Positions 50,016 through 59,276 are shown, counted from the stretch's first letter. The stretch is 64,000 bases of DNA from an uncultured Porphyromonadaceae bacterium (GCA_900548975.1 URMS01000015.1:1-64000); one strand, 5' to 3'. Numbers and translations are program-made. Notes: generated by a model from the letters alone, not told the origin.

Positions 50016-51241
50016 ACAATATAGTAAATCTTTCGCAGCTTATCACGCGCCTTGCCAAGGTGACGGCTACCGACCCCAATACGGCGCGCCTCTTCCTGCG
50101 CGGCTTTTTCGCTACTATTGAAGACGCTCTTGCCGATGGCGAGACAGTAGAGATAAAAGGTATCGGCACATTCCGCCGGTGCGATGATCCGGCTGTGGGT
50201 ACTCCCGGTACTGTGGGCTTCGCACCCGACGAAGAATTTGCCGCCGAAATAAACCGTCCGTTTGCAGTCTTCGAGGCTGTGGAGCTTGCTGACGGTCTTA
50301 CGGAGGAAGATCTCGAGCCTGCTCCCGAGGAAATGCCTGCTGTCGCCACCGCTCCCGCGGAGACTCCGGCAGCGGAGAGTGCCGTCGAAGAGCCTGCCGC
50401 AGTGGAAGAACCTGCGGTAGTAGATCCGGCTGTAGAGACTCCGATAGAAGAAACTGTGCCGGAAGAACCCGCTCTCGAGGAAGAACCGGCAGAGAAAGTG
50501 CCGGTCGAGGCTGAACCTAAGGTTGAGGCTCCTGTTGAGGAGGAGCACAAGGCACCGTGGGAAATATATGGCAAAGGGCCGTTCTTCGAAGAGGAGAAGA
50601 AGCCGGAGACCATAGTAGAGACTGGGGAGAAGCCTGTGACCGAGACCGCTTTTGCCAAGACGGAACCGGCTGAAGAGCCTGAGGAGGATGCCGACGAACC
50701 GGCCGACGAGCCGGAAGAGGAGAGCGGACGTTCGGGCAACCGGATGTGGATATGGATTGCAGCCGCGGGTATTGTGCTATTCGGCGTGGTCGGCTATCTG
50801 GCTGCCGTACTCGCTACCCCGATACCGAGCTATGGCGATGACGACTATGAACCGGAGGCTGTGGCAACCGATACTGCGACACTGTCTGAAACCGTCGCCG
50901 AGCCTGCTGTGGGCGCCGAACCGGAGCCGACTCCCGCGCCTGCTCAGGCTGTCGAACCTACGCCTGCTCCGCAACCTGCGCCTGCTGCCAAAGAACCGCG
51001 ATACGATACCGTGACATCGAAGCGCTATCTCGCCATTATGGCCCGGGAATACTATGGAAAGAGCATCTACTGGGTATTTATATATGAAGCGAATGCCGAC
51101 AAGCTCGCCGACCCCAACAAGGTATCGCCGGGCACCAGAGTACTGATTCCCGACAAGGAATCGCTTCCGGGTTCTACCGATGCCGAACGTCTTTCGATTG
51201 CGGAAAAGAAACAGGCACAGATCCTCGGCCGATACAAGTAG
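50012..51241 (+). CDS. HU-domain protein with transmembrane helix and periplasmic LysM-like domain
   Basis: 409 aa, four parts. Residues 1-95: HU fold (NLSQLITRLAKVTATDPNTA, VEIKGIGTFRRCDDP, then a short arm and FAAEINRPFAVFE). Residues 96-243: an acidic Glu/Pro/Ala-rich linker. Residues about 244-266: one membrane helix (MWIWIAAAGIVLFGVVGYLA). Residues 267-409: a Pro/Ala/Glu linker, then a LysM-like region near 330-380 (YDTVTSKRYLAIMAREYYGK, ANADKLADPNKVSPGTRVLI). By positive-inside logic, HU would be cytosolic and LysM periplasmic. This could tether the nucleoid to the cell wall (inference). Coupled to the HU gene before it. Confidence 0.87.
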   Translation: MNNIVNLSQLITRLAKVTATDPNTARLFLRGFFATIEDALADGETVEIKGIGTFRRCDDPAVGTPGTVGFAPDEEFAAEINRPFAVFEAVELADGLTEEDLEPAPEEMPAVATAPAETPAAESAVEEPAAVEEPAVVDPAVETPIEETVPEEPALEEEPAEKVPVEAEPKVEAPVEEEHKAPWEIYGKGPFFEEEKKPETIVETGEKPVTETAFAKTEPAEEPEEDADEPADEPEEESGRSGNRMWIWIAAAGIVLFGVVGYLAAVLATPIPSYGDDDYEPEAVATDTATLSETVAEPAVGAEPEPTPAPAQAVEPTPAPQPAPAAKEPRYDTVTSKRYLAIMAREYYGKSIYWVFIYEANADKLADPNKVSPGTRVLIPDKESLPGSTDAERLSIAEKKQAQILGRYK

Positions 51242-51281
51242 CCGGGGTGTTTGCCCGGAATATGCTATATAGCATATTTTT
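51242..51281 (+). terminator. Terminator after membrane-HU gene
   Basis: CCGGG/CCCGG (51243-51258) is followed at once by the perfect palindrome ATATGCTATATAGCATAT (51260-51277) and five T residues. From there to 51540 the DNA is AT-rich with no gene seen. Confidence 0.65.
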
Positions 51282-51551
51282 ATGGTAAAAAATGGCAATT
51301 TGACATATTGCGTATATAAAACATTGCTGTAAATCTATGCTGTAAAACATAATGCTATAACATATATTGGTTTTAACTAAAATTAACATTGTAAAAATAT
51401 TTTATCCAAATAAATATTGCGCGATGATAAACAAAGCATAAATTTCGAAATTGCATATTTAGCGCAATCAAACGAAGTATGGGCTTTAAATCATCGAAAG
51501 CAGTTTTTGGAGGTGCGAAACTGAAAATTTTGCAGATTTGGAAAAGTGACG

Positions 51552-51559
51552 TACCTTTG
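51552..51559 (+). promoter_or_regulatory. -7 promoter box (TACCTTTG) of a candidate small RNA
   Basis: TACCTTTG with a TTTTG about 20 bases upstream, followed by about 125 bases without a gene but with four hairpins. Confidence 0.6.
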
Positions 51560-51562
51560 TAT

Positions 51563-51690
51563 CGGAAATGATACGACAAGCATTGAGCAATGCTTTTTCA
51601 GATTAAACAAATCTGGAATAGACATATAATCTAACATTAAGTACTATGTGTAAGAAGGCAAGGGCTGTCCGTGAGGATAGCCCTTGTTTC
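51563..51690 (+). ncRNA. Candidate structured small RNA A
   Basis: The predicted transcript contains successive stems: GTATC/GATAC (51559-51574), AGCATTG/CAATGCT followed by four T (51579-51598), CAGATT/AATCTG (51599-51615), and a 12-bp stem CAAGGGCTGTCC/GGATAGCCCTTG capped by GTGA (51659-51686) before a short T-run. The last hairpin shares its design with those at 59486-59513 and 63476-63497. No coding frame of quality is present, apart from a possible 27-codon frame from 51645. Existence as RNA is untested. Confidence 0.5.
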
Positions 51691-51735
51691 GATATATGCC
51701 CGGAAATGCGGTTTGCTTTTTCGTTCTGAAAGCCT

Positions 51736-51743
51736 TATCTTTG
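51736..51743 (+). promoter_or_regulatory. -7 promoter box (TATCTTTG) for GH31 gene
   Basis: TATCTTTG, 23 bases before the ATG at 51767. Confidence 0.65.
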
Positions 51744-51766
51744 CAAAAATCAATCTGTCTAACCCC

Positions 51767-54049
51767 ATGAAACAATTTATCACATTGGGCATGCTGTCGC
51801 TTACTGCGGCTATTGCCCTGGCTGCCAATCCGCTGGCGCAGCCGTCGGCAGTGGTGGAAGAGGGTAATGCCCGTTTCACCGTGCTGACTCCGGAAATGAT
51901 ACGTATAGAATACAGTCCGTCGCACCGCTTCGAGGACCGTGCCACATTCGCGGTGATAAACCGTGAGCTGCCGGTGCCCGAGTTTACGAAAAGCGATGAC
52001 GGTACTTTCGTGACCATCGCCACCGACGATGTGACGCTGAAATACCGCAAGGGCACCGATCCGCGCACCGTGCCGCCATCGCCCGACAATCTCAGCATTG
52101 CTATGAAAGTGGGCGACAAAGATGTGCTGTGGTATCCCGGCCTCGACGATCCGCAGAACCTGCGCGGCACATACCGCACCCTCGACCGCAATAACGGCGA
52201 CGAATACCGCAGCCGCCTGGAGCAGGGCGTGATATCGCGTTCTGGCTGGGCCGTGATCGACGACTCGCCCGCGGCAACCCGCGCCGACGGCAGCCGGTCG
52301 CTCGCTTTCGAAAAGAACGCCGACGGCATGGACTGGGTCGCTCCCCGCGCCGATGCCGATGCGATGGACGTGTATTTTATGGGCTACGGCCATAACTACA
52401 AGAAGGCTCTTTACGATTTCACACGCATAGCCGGCAAGATACCTCTGCCGCCCGACTACGTGCTCGGCTACTGGTACAGCAAATACGACGAATATTCGGC
52501 CGACGATTTCCGCAATATTGTCAAGGCGATGGCCGACAACGATATCAATGCCGACGTGCTTATCCTCGACATGGACTGGCACTGGAACGGTCGCGAGGTG
52601 TCGGACGGCCGCGGCGGTTGGACGGGCTGGAGCTGGAATACGAAGCTCATTCCCGATCCCGACGGTCTGCTTGCCGATATCCATAAGGGAGGACTGCGCG
52701 CCGCACTCAATCTTCATCCCGCCGACGGTGTGGACGCTTCGGAGGACCAGTACGCCGCCATGTGTGCCGATCTGGGGCTCGATGCCGCGCGCGGCGAGCG
52801 TATCCCCTGGCAGCTCGAGGACAAGAAATTTACCAAGGCATTTTTCAAGAACATAATCCGGCCCCTCGAGAAGCAGGGCGTCGACTTCTGGTGGCTCGAC
52901 TGGCAGCAGAAGCTCCTCAATGACAGCGTTGACGGCCTCGGCCAGACAATGTGGTGCAACCATGTGTTTTTCAATGACATGAAGCAGGCGCGGCCCGACC
53001 GCCGTCCCGTCATTTTTCACCGTTGGGGCGGTCTTGGCAGCCATCGCTATCAGATCGGTTTCTCGGGCGATACCTTCATCAATTTCCCCACGCTTGCTTT
53101 CGAACCCTACTTCACGGCCACGGCCTCGAATGTGGGCTATGCCTACTGGGGTCATGACCTCGGCGGCCATATGATAGAAGGCATGGGCGAGCCTAATGAT
53201 CCGGAATTGCTGCTGCGCTGGATGCAGTTCGGCGTCTTCACTCCCGTTTTCCGCACCCATGCGACCAAGGATCCCACCATCGAGCGCCGTATATGGACCT
53301 ACGATAATTTCGACGATCTGAACGCTACCATAAAGCTGCGCTATGCCATCTTCCCCTATCTATATACCATGGCCCGCAAGACCTACGACACCGGTCTGGG
53401 CATGGTACGCCCCATGTACTATGAATATCCCGAGGCCGAGGAGGCTTACGCACGCGAAGGCCAGTACTACTTCGGCGACGATATCATCGTGGCTCCGGTG
53501 GTGACACCGTCGGTCGATGGCATCAGTCACCAGGAAGTATGGCTGCCCGAGGGTCAGTGGTGGTCGCCGGCGCATGCCCGTCTGGTTGCCGGCAATGCCG
53601 TGCATACTCTCGACTACACCCTGCAGCAGATTCCCTACTTCATGCGCCAGGGTTCCATAATAGTGAACAATCCGCCCGAAGTGAAGCATGTGACAGACCG
53701 CTCGAAGCGACTTATACTCAATGTTATCGGCGGAGCCGACGGCAAGGGCGAACTCTATGAGGACGCCGGCGACAGCAACGACTACGACACCGCCTATACC
53801 ACCACGGCCTACACTCAGACCGTGAAAGGCAAGAAGACCACGATAACCATAGAGCCGCGCACCGGCTCCTATGCAGGCATGCCGGCCGAACGCGGCTACG
53901 AGCTCCGCTACTTCGGCAACAAGGTAGGCTCGGCAAAAGTGAACGGCAAAAAAGCCAAAGTGAGCTACGACGCCGCCACGGCCTGCTCCACCATCGAAGT
54001 CCCCGCACTTCCCTGCTCGGCCAAAACCACCGTCGACCTCACCCTCTGA
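51767..54049 (+). CDS. Secreted GH31 glycoside hydrolase
   Basis: 760 aa from ATG 51767, which follows the promoter and supplies a signal peptide (LGMLSLTAAIALAA). An N-terminal beta-sandwich (about 25-225) precedes the GH31 barrel: DMDWHW, the nucleophile Asp378 in WWLDWQQK, the acid/base Asp435 in GFSGDTF, and YWGHDLGGHM. A C-terminal beta domain follows (VVTPSVDGISHQEVWLPEGQ, then DUF5110-like). GH31 includes alpha-glucosidases and alpha-xylosidases; the first-shell context alone does not decide the substrate. No SusCD genes adjoin it. Confidence 0.92.
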   Translation: MKQFITLGMLSLTAAIALAANPLAQPSAVVEEGNARFTVLTPEMIRIEYSPSHRFEDRATFAVINRELPVPEFTKSDDGTFVTIATDDVTLKYRKGTDPRTVPPSPDNLSIAMKVGDKDVLWYPGLDDPQNLRGTYRTLDRNNGDEYRSRLEQGVISRSGWAVIDDSPAATRADGSRSLAFEKNADGMDWVAPRADADAMDVYFMGYGHNYKKALYDFTRIAGKIPLPPDYVLGYWYSKYDEYSADDFRNIVKAMADNDINADVLILDMDWHWNGREVSDGRGGWTGWSWNTKLIPDPDGLLADIHKGGLRAALNLHPADGVDASEDQYAAMCADLGLDAARGERIPWQLEDKKFTKAFFKNIIRPLEKQGVDFWWLDWQQKLLNDSVDGLGQTMWCNHVFFNDMKQARPDRRPVIFHRWGGLGSHRYQIGFSGDTFINFPTLAFEPYFTATASNVGYAYWGHDLGGHMIEGMGEPNDPELLLRWMQFGVFTPVFRTHATKDPTIERRIWTYDNFDDLNATIKLRYAIFPYLYTMARKTYDTGLGMVRPMYYEYPEAEEAYAREGQYYFGDDIIVAPVVTPSVDGISHQEVWLPEGQWWSPAHARLVAGNAVHTLDYTLQQIPYFMRQGSIIVNNPPEVKHVTDRSKRLILNVIGGADGKGELYEDAGDSNDYDTAYTTTAYTQTVKGKKTTITIEPRTGSYAGMPAERGYELRYFGNKVGSAKVNGKKAKVSYDAATACSTIEVPALPCSAKTTVDLTL

Positions 54050-54072
54050 TCCGCACCGAGACCGATTGGTCT

Positions 54073-54118
54073 AAAAATAACAACCGCAGCGCTTTATCCT
54101 ACAATACGCTGCGGTTGT
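54073..54118. terminator. Bidirectional terminator between convergent genes
   Basis: A perfect 11-bp stem, CAACCGCAGCG/CGCTGCGGTTG (54081-54091 with 54107-54117). The minus strand continues with a T-rich run (from A-run 54073-54077), so it terminates the minus-strand ATPase gene and probably also GH31. Confidence 0.8.
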
Positions 54119-54129
54119 GCTATATAAAC

Positions 54130-55482
54130 TTATAGTAACCCGGTCATGTATACAGGCAGACAGATAATATCGTCTTCTTTGCGGATGTCTTTTGTATAGA
54201 GAAGATATCGCTGGTCTATGCGCGCAGAGAATTTCCTGCGAAATTCATCAAGAGATTTATGCGATTTGTAACCGGATGATTTTACCTCTATCGGACATAT
54301 CTTGTCGTGGCGGCTGATTAGAAAATCGATTTCGTATGAACGCGCGTCTGTGGATTCCAGTGATTTATCTTTGAATGTATAGTAATATAAGGTATGACCT
54401 GCCGATTTAAGTATTTGAGCCACTGCATTCTCATAGATATATCCCATATCTGTCGGGAGTTTATCGAGAAGTAGTTTCTGATATATGATATTATCCGTAA
54501 AATCGTTGTCCATAAAGGCGAGTGTGATGAAAAGACCGGTGTCGGCAAGAAACATCTTAAAGAAATCATATCCGGCATGAAGGGCGAAGCCTATGGACGG
54601 GTCGTTGGCATGATATGCGAAATTTACTGTTTTGGATTCGTTTATATCGCTAAAAACTTCTTCAAGACGTGATAATCTGGAATTTTCGATCACGCTGCCG
54701 ACGCGGTATCGTGTAGTATTGCGTGCAAGTTCGGCGGGAATCGATTTGAATATTGTTGAAGCACGTCCTTTGTTGTCTATTTTCTTTAAATCGTCAATGT
54801 AGAGGTCGATTATGTCTCGCTTTACTGCATCGATTGCCTCAAAAGATGCCGTGTGCAGATACTCTGCCACGGCCTGCGGCATTCCTCCGATGAGCATGTA
54901 AAGACGGAATAATTTCATTATATCGCGATTGACCGAGTCGCCCAGCGGTTTCAGATTGTCGTATGAATACTTGATAAGATCGAATGTGGCCTCTCGTCCG
55001 ATAGCCCACAGGAATTCTTCGAAATCCATCGGATGCATTTCGATGCGACGTTCTTCGCTCGGTATCAGGATGTCTTTTATGTTTTTTTTGATCGATATCA
55101 GCGAACCTGTTTCGATATAGTGGAATCGGCCGTCTTTTACCAAGTGTTTTATGGCCTGTCTGGCCTTTGGGCAAAATTGAACTTCATCGAATATTATACA
55201 GGATTTTCCCGGCGTTAATCTGGTCCCGGTGACAGATTGGAGGCTTAGAAAGAATAATTGCAGATCTGAAATGTCATCGAACAAGTTTATAATATCCCGA
55301 TTGACTTTTGTGAAGTCAATAAGAAGATAACTCTCATATTCATTGCGGGCGAACTCCTCGGCAATGGTCGATTTTCCTATGCGTCTGGCACCCTCGATAA
55401 GAAGGGCTGTTTTACCTGCTGATTTTTCTTTCCAGTTTAGTAGTTTTGAGTAGATTTTTCTCTTAAAGAGATGCTTGGCCAT
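54130..55482 (-). CDS. AAA ATPase with C-terminal DUF4143
   Basis: 450 aa from ATG 55482 (an earlier in-frame start would run through a tandem repeat). Residues 25-150: P-loop GARRIGKST, Walker B-like CIIFDEVQFCPKARQA, sensor ETGSLISIKKN. The C-terminal DUF4143 region carries a restriction-nuclease-like motif, EIDFLIS...CPIEVKSSG (near 395-425). Such single-gene ATPases are common in Bacteroidetes and archaea; many are thought to be mobile or toxin-like, but function is unknown. Its DNA is AT-richer than its neighbours, suggesting transfer. Confidence 0.88.
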   Translation of the reverse strand: MAKHLFKRKIYSKLLNWKEKSAGKTALLIEGARRIGKSTIAEEFARNEYESYLLIDFTKVNRDIINLFDDISDLQLFFLSLQSVTGTRLTPGKSCIIFDEVQFCPKARQAIKHLVKDGRFHYIETGSLISIKKNIKDILIPSEERRIEMHPMDFEEFLWAIGREATFDLIKYSYDNLKPLGDSVNRDIMKLFRLYMLIGGMPQAVAEYLHTASFEAIDAVKRDIIDLYIDDLKKIDNKGRASTIFKSIPAELARNTTRYRVGSVIENSRLSRLEEVFSDINESKTVNFAYHANDPSIGFALHAGYDFFKMFLADTGLFITLAFMDNDFTDNIIYQKLLLDKLPTDMGYIYENAVAQILKSAGHTLYYYTFKDKSLESTDARSYEIDFLISRHDKICPIEVKSSGYKSHKSLDEFRRKFSARIDQRYLLYTKDIRKEDDIICLPVYMTGLL

Positions 55483-55519
55483 AAGATGCTGTATTTTAAT
55501 GCAAAAGTAGTGATTATGG

Positions 55520-55607
55520 CAGAAAAGGCAAAATGTTTTGGGTGGAAAATGTACAGAAAAGGCAAAATGTTTTGGGTAGAAAATGTACAGAAAAGGCAAA
55601 ATGTTGG
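55520..55607. repeat. 34-bp direct tandem repeat upstream of two divergent genes
   Basis: Units start at 55520, 55554 and 55588 with CAGAAAAGGCAAAATGTTTT; the third is incomplete. They lie between the divergent starts of the ATPase (55482) and mutL (55729) genes. No unique spacers, so not CRISPR. It may be an operator array or slipped-strand duplication. Confidence 0.8.
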
Positions 55608-55715
55608 GGACGGGGCGGGCGTTTTTGCGTGGTTTTTGCGGGTTGGACGGGGAAAGTTTTCAACATTGGGAGACTTTTTTTGCGGGCAGAGGTTGCGCCG
55701 GGCGATTTTTCGGAG

Positions 55716-55723
55716 TATTTTTG
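55716..55723 (+). promoter_or_regulatory. -7 promoter box (TATTTTTG) at mutL start
   Basis: TATTTTTG ends five bases before the mutL ATG, so the transcript is probably leaderless. Confidence 0.55.
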
Positions 55724-55728
55724 TATTT

Positions 55729-57618
55729 ATGAATAACGATATCATACGTTTACTTCCCGAGTCGGTGGCCAATCAGATTGCCGCCGGCGAGGTGATACAG
55801 CGGCCGGCATCTGTTATCAAGGAACTTGTCGAAAACGCTGTTGATGCCGGTGCCACGGCTATCACGATAGTGATAAAGGACGCCGGGCGTACCCTTATAC
55901 AGGTTATAGACAATGGTACGGGCATGTCGCCGACAGATGCCCGTATGGCGTTCGAGCGCCACGCCACCAGCAAGATAGCGAGTGCCGACGATCTCTTCCA
56001 CCTCCACACCATGGGCTTCCGCGGCGAAGCATTGGCTTCGATAGCGGCTGTGGCTCAGGTGGATATGCGCACTATGCGGGCCGAAGATACCGTGGGTACG
56101 CGTCTGCTTATATCGGAGTCGCACTTCGAGGGGCAGGAGCCGGTATCGTGCGTGCCGGGCACCAACATGAGTGTGAAAAATATATTTTTCCACATGCCGG
56201 CCCGGCGCAAGTATCTGAAAAAGGACAGCGTGGAGCTGGGACATATACTGCGGGAATTCGAGCGTGTGGCATTGGTGAACACAAATATCGATTTCACGCT
56301 TATACACAACGATGTGACTCTCCACCAGTTCATGCGGGGCACGTTCAAGCAGCGCATAGGCGCACTGTTCGGCAAAAACACCGAGGTGCAGATAGCGGAG
56401 ATAAGCACCGAGACATCGCTGGTGAAGATATCGGGCTTCGTGGGTATGCCGCGTTTCGCCAAAAAGCGCGGTTTCAACCAGTTCTTCTTTGTCAACGGGC
56501 GCCATATGCGCCATCCGGCATTCCACCGGGCGCTTATGAGCTGCTACGAGCCCCTTGTGGTGCCTCAGGCGCAGCCTTCGTATTTCATCAATTTCGAGGT
56601 GGATCCGTCGACTATAGATGTGAACATACACCCGCAGAAGTACGAGATTAAATTCGAGCACGAGCAGGCGATAATGCAGATACTGCTTGCCGCCGTGCGC
56701 GAGACTCTCGGCAAGACCCAGGCCGTGGGCGCGCTCGATTTCGATCAGGACGAGGCTCCCGATATACCTATATTCGACCCTTCGGCCGATGTGGGTGTGC
56801 CCGACGATATGGCCGACGATACTTTCAATCCTTTCAGCTCCGCGCCTGTCGTCGACAGACCGGCGGAGAGCATTCCCCATACCTCCCGTGCCGCGCGCCC
56901 GGCGCCTGCGACTGACTGGGAGGCTCTCTACAGCAATTTCACCCGCAAACGCGACGATGCTTTCGCCGCATCGGCCGCCATCGAGCCGGTGGAAGAGACT
57001 CCGGTTGCAGAAGAGGCTTTGTTCGGCACCACAGAGGCCGCGGGGACCGACGATGTTCCAGCTGCATGTTTCCAACTGCACGACGGCTATATCGTGACCC
57101 CCTCGCGCTCGGGAATAATGGTTATATCGCAGCACCGGGCGCATGTGAGAATCCTCTACGACCGCTTCATGCGCCAGATAGAGGGCGGTGCGGTGCCGTC
57201 GCAGCAACTGATATTCGGCGAGGATTTCGAGCTGTCGCCCTCGGCTTCGGCCGTACTCGAGCAGGCCTCGGACACGCTGACATCGGTCGGTTTTACCGCC
57301 GTGCATGCCGGCGGCGGCCGCTGGAGTCTTACCTCGGTGCCGGCGTCGCTTTCGGGCGGAAAAGCCGTGGAGGCTCTGCTGAGAATACTTGAGGATGTTT
57401 CGTCCGATGTGCTTGTCGACCACAAGGCATTCCGTAGCCCGGTGGCTCTGGCGATGGCGCACAGCGCGGCCATATCGGGCTCGCAGACGCTCACGCCGGC
57501 CGAGATGGACAGTATAATAGCCGATCTTTTCAGGTGCGCGGAGCCTTCGTACACTCCCGACGGCCTAATCGTAATGACGCTGATCGACAGCGGAGAACTT
57601 GCCACAAGACTGCAATGA
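55729..57618 (+). CDS. mutL: DNA mismatch repair protein MutL
   Basis: 629 aa from ATG 55729, where similarity begins (LPESVANQIAAGEVIQRPAS). GHKL ATPase motifs: ELVENAVDAGA, IDNGTGM, TMGFRGEALASI. A disordered, acidic linker spans about 345-440. In the C-terminal dimerisation domain the endonuclease motif DQHA(x)2E(x)4E reads SQHRAHVRILYD, lacking the first Asp and the central Glu, so latent nicking activity is doubtful. The linker contains DNA-friendly but unrecognised clamp-binding candidates. Overlaps the next regulator gene by ATGA. Confidence 0.95.
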   Translation: MNNDIIRLLPESVANQIAAGEVIQRPASVIKELVENAVDAGATAITIVIKDAGRTLIQVIDNGTGMSPTDARMAFERHATSKIASADDLFHLHTMGFRGEALASIAAVAQVDMRTMRAEDTVGTRLLISESHFEGQEPVSCVPGTNMSVKNIFFHMPARRKYLKKDSVELGHILREFERVALVNTNIDFTLIHNDVTLHQFMRGTFKQRIGALFGKNTEVQIAEISTETSLVKISGFVGMPRFAKKRGFNQFFFVNGRHMRHPAFHRALMSCYEPLVVPQAQPSYFINFEVDPSTIDVNIHPQKYEIKFEHEQAIMQILLAAVRETLGKTQAVGALDFDQDEAPDIPIFDPSADVGVPDDMADDTFNPFSSAPVVDRPAESIPHTSRAARPAPATDWEALYSNFTRKRDDAFAASAAIEPVEETPVAEEALFGTTEAAGTDDVPAACFQLHDGYIVTPSRSGIMVISQHRAHVRILYDRFMRQIEGGAVPSQQLIFGEDFELSPSASAVLEQASDTLTSVGFTAVHAGGGRWSLTSVPASLSGGKAVEALLRILEDVSSDVLVDHKAFRSPVALAMAHSAAISGSQTLTPAEMDSIIADLFRCAEPSYTPDGLIVMTLIDSGELATRLQ

Positions 57619-59147
57619 GATACGCGGCTGTCATATTTCTGTGGCTGTTGGGCGCTCTGGGCGTCACAGCGCAATTGCGTGCCCCCAAGGCTTTCGACCG
57701 TCTCGACCACGAACTCGACCGACGGACCGATTATCTGGAGCGGCGACAGACCCGTATCGACAGCCTCACCCGCAAGCTCGGCCATGCGCCCCGCAATACC
57801 GCGCTGATTCTTGAACTGGCCGAGGCCTTCACCGGCTTCGACAACGACTCGGCGCTGGTGTATCTGACACGCGGTATCGATAACAGCACCGGTGTGGAGC
57901 GTCTGCGGTTTATATGGCTGCGCAGTTCGCTGCTGCCTCTCGCCGGTTTTTTCAGGCGTGCGGAGGACGATTATGCGTCGATACCTGTCGACAGCGTGCC
58001 ACTGCACATGTTGCCGTCGTACTACGATTCGGGCCGACAGCTCTACAGCTATCTCGGCGCCTTTTTCGAGGCATATCCCGAGGCCAAAGCCGAATACACG
58101 GCGCAGGCTGTCGACTATCAGAAGCGTCTGCTCGAAGTGCTGCCGCACGACAGCCCGGAATTTAAATTCAATCTTGGCGAGTACTACTATCTCACGGGCA
58201 GCGACGTGCGTGCGAAAGTACTGCTGCAGGAGATTCTCGACACCTCGGACGGTGGCGACAGATATGCGGCGCGTGCGGCACACCATCTGTCGAGCATAGC
58301 CCGCAATGCCGGCGACAAGGATTCGTATGCCTACTATCTGGCCCTCTCGGCTATCGCCGACCTGCGCACGGCCACCCGCGAGGTGGCTTCGCTGCAGGAG
58401 CTTGGAAGCGAGGTGCACTCCTCGGGCGATGTGACGCGTGCGCACCGCTACCTTTCTGTGGCGGTGGAGAATGCGGTGGAATGCGGCGCGCCCTTGCGAA
58501 TGATAGAATCGTCGAAGGCGCTTCCGATAATAGAGCGAGCCCACAACGCGCATATCCGCACATGGCGCCGCAACACCTACTGGATCATGGCATGTATGGC
58601 ATTTCTGTCGCTGGTGCTTGCCGCCACGCTTTTCCTGCTGAGGCTGGAGATGAAGCGGATGTCGGCCCTGCAGGAGAAGCTCAAGGCTGCCAACTATGCC
58701 AAGGAAGTGTACATCAGCCGTTTCCTCCAATTGTGCTCCATATATATGGACAAGCTTAACCAGTTCTGTAAAATCAGTGCCCGCAAGATAGCCGCCGGTC
58801 AGACCGACGAGCTGTACCGCATGGTAAAATCCGGTAAGTTCGTCGAAGATCAGAGCAATGAATTCTATCAGGTGTTCGACAGCGCTTTTCTGCATATCTA
58901 TCCCGATTTCGTCAGGAAAGTGAACGCATTGCTTCTTCCCGACTCGCAGATAGAGCTTAAAGAGGGCGAAAAGATGAATACCGATCTGCGCATTCTGGCA
59001 TTCATGCGTCTCGGCATCGAGGAGAGTGCCCGCATAGCTCAGGTGCTCAACTATTCGCTCAACACTATCTATGCCTACCGCAACCGGCTGAAGGCCCGCG
59101 CTATAAACCGCGATACTTTCGAGGCCGATGTCATGAAGATAGATTGA
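57615..59147 (+). CDS. Membrane-bound TPR regulator, DUF6377-like (paralogue 1)
   Basis: 510 aa. Signal peptide or first helix at residues 1-20; periplasmic TPR-like helices about 25-315 (VYLTRGIDNSTGVERLRFIW, YAARAAHHLSSIARNAGDKD); one membrane helix at about 322-344 (IMACMAFLSLVLAATLFLL); a cytosolic coiled coil, then a C-terminal HTH-like domain (LRILAFMRLGIEESARIAQV, NYSLNTIYAYRNRLKARA). The layout matches DUF6377 one-component regulators of Bacteroidetes. It would carry an envelope signal to promoters directly. Coupled to mutL by ATGA, an unexpected partner. A candidate small RNA lies 130 bases downstream. A paralogue is at 61656. Confidence 0.85.
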   Translation: MRYAAVIFLWLLGALGVTAQLRAPKAFDRLDHELDRRTDYLERRQTRIDSLTRKLGHAPRNTALILELAEAFTGFDNDSALVYLTRGIDNSTGVERLRFIWLRSSLLPLAGFFRRAEDDYASIPVDSVPLHMLPSYYDSGRQLYSYLGAFFEAYPEAKAEYTAQAVDYQKRLLEVLPHDSPEFKFNLGEYYYLTGSDVRAKVLLQEILDTSDGGDRYAARAAHHLSSIARNAGDKDSYAYYLALSAIADLRTATREVASLQELGSEVHSSGDVTRAHRYLSVAVENAVECGAPLRMIESSKALPIIERAHNAHIRTWRRNTYWIMACMAFLSLVLAATLFLLRLEMKRMSALQEKLKAANYAKEVYISRFLQLCSIYMDKLNQFCKISARKIAAGQTDELYRMVKSGKFVEDQSNEFYQVFDSAFLHIYPDFVRKVNALLLPDSQIELKEGEKMNTDLRILAFMRLGIEESARIAQVLNYSLNTIYAYRNRLKARAINRDTFEADVMKID

Positions 59148-59276
59148 GCGCCGTTTTATATTCCGGCGGTCTATAGACTATGCTATATATCTGATAGTCA
59201 GCTATAGATTCCTATACTGGGTTTATATCGCAGGAAGATTCTTTTATATCGTGTTGACATGGGGTGAACAATGTGC

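Noticed and set aside
51645..51728. 27-codon frame overlapping the GTGA hairpin of candidate RNA A
   Set aside because: Codons coincide with a perfect 12-bp stem, and no similar frame is found at the two other GTGA hairpins.
55520..55607. CRISPR-like array
   Set aside because: Units are directly adjacent 34-bp tandem copies with no unique spacers and no cas genes in the window.
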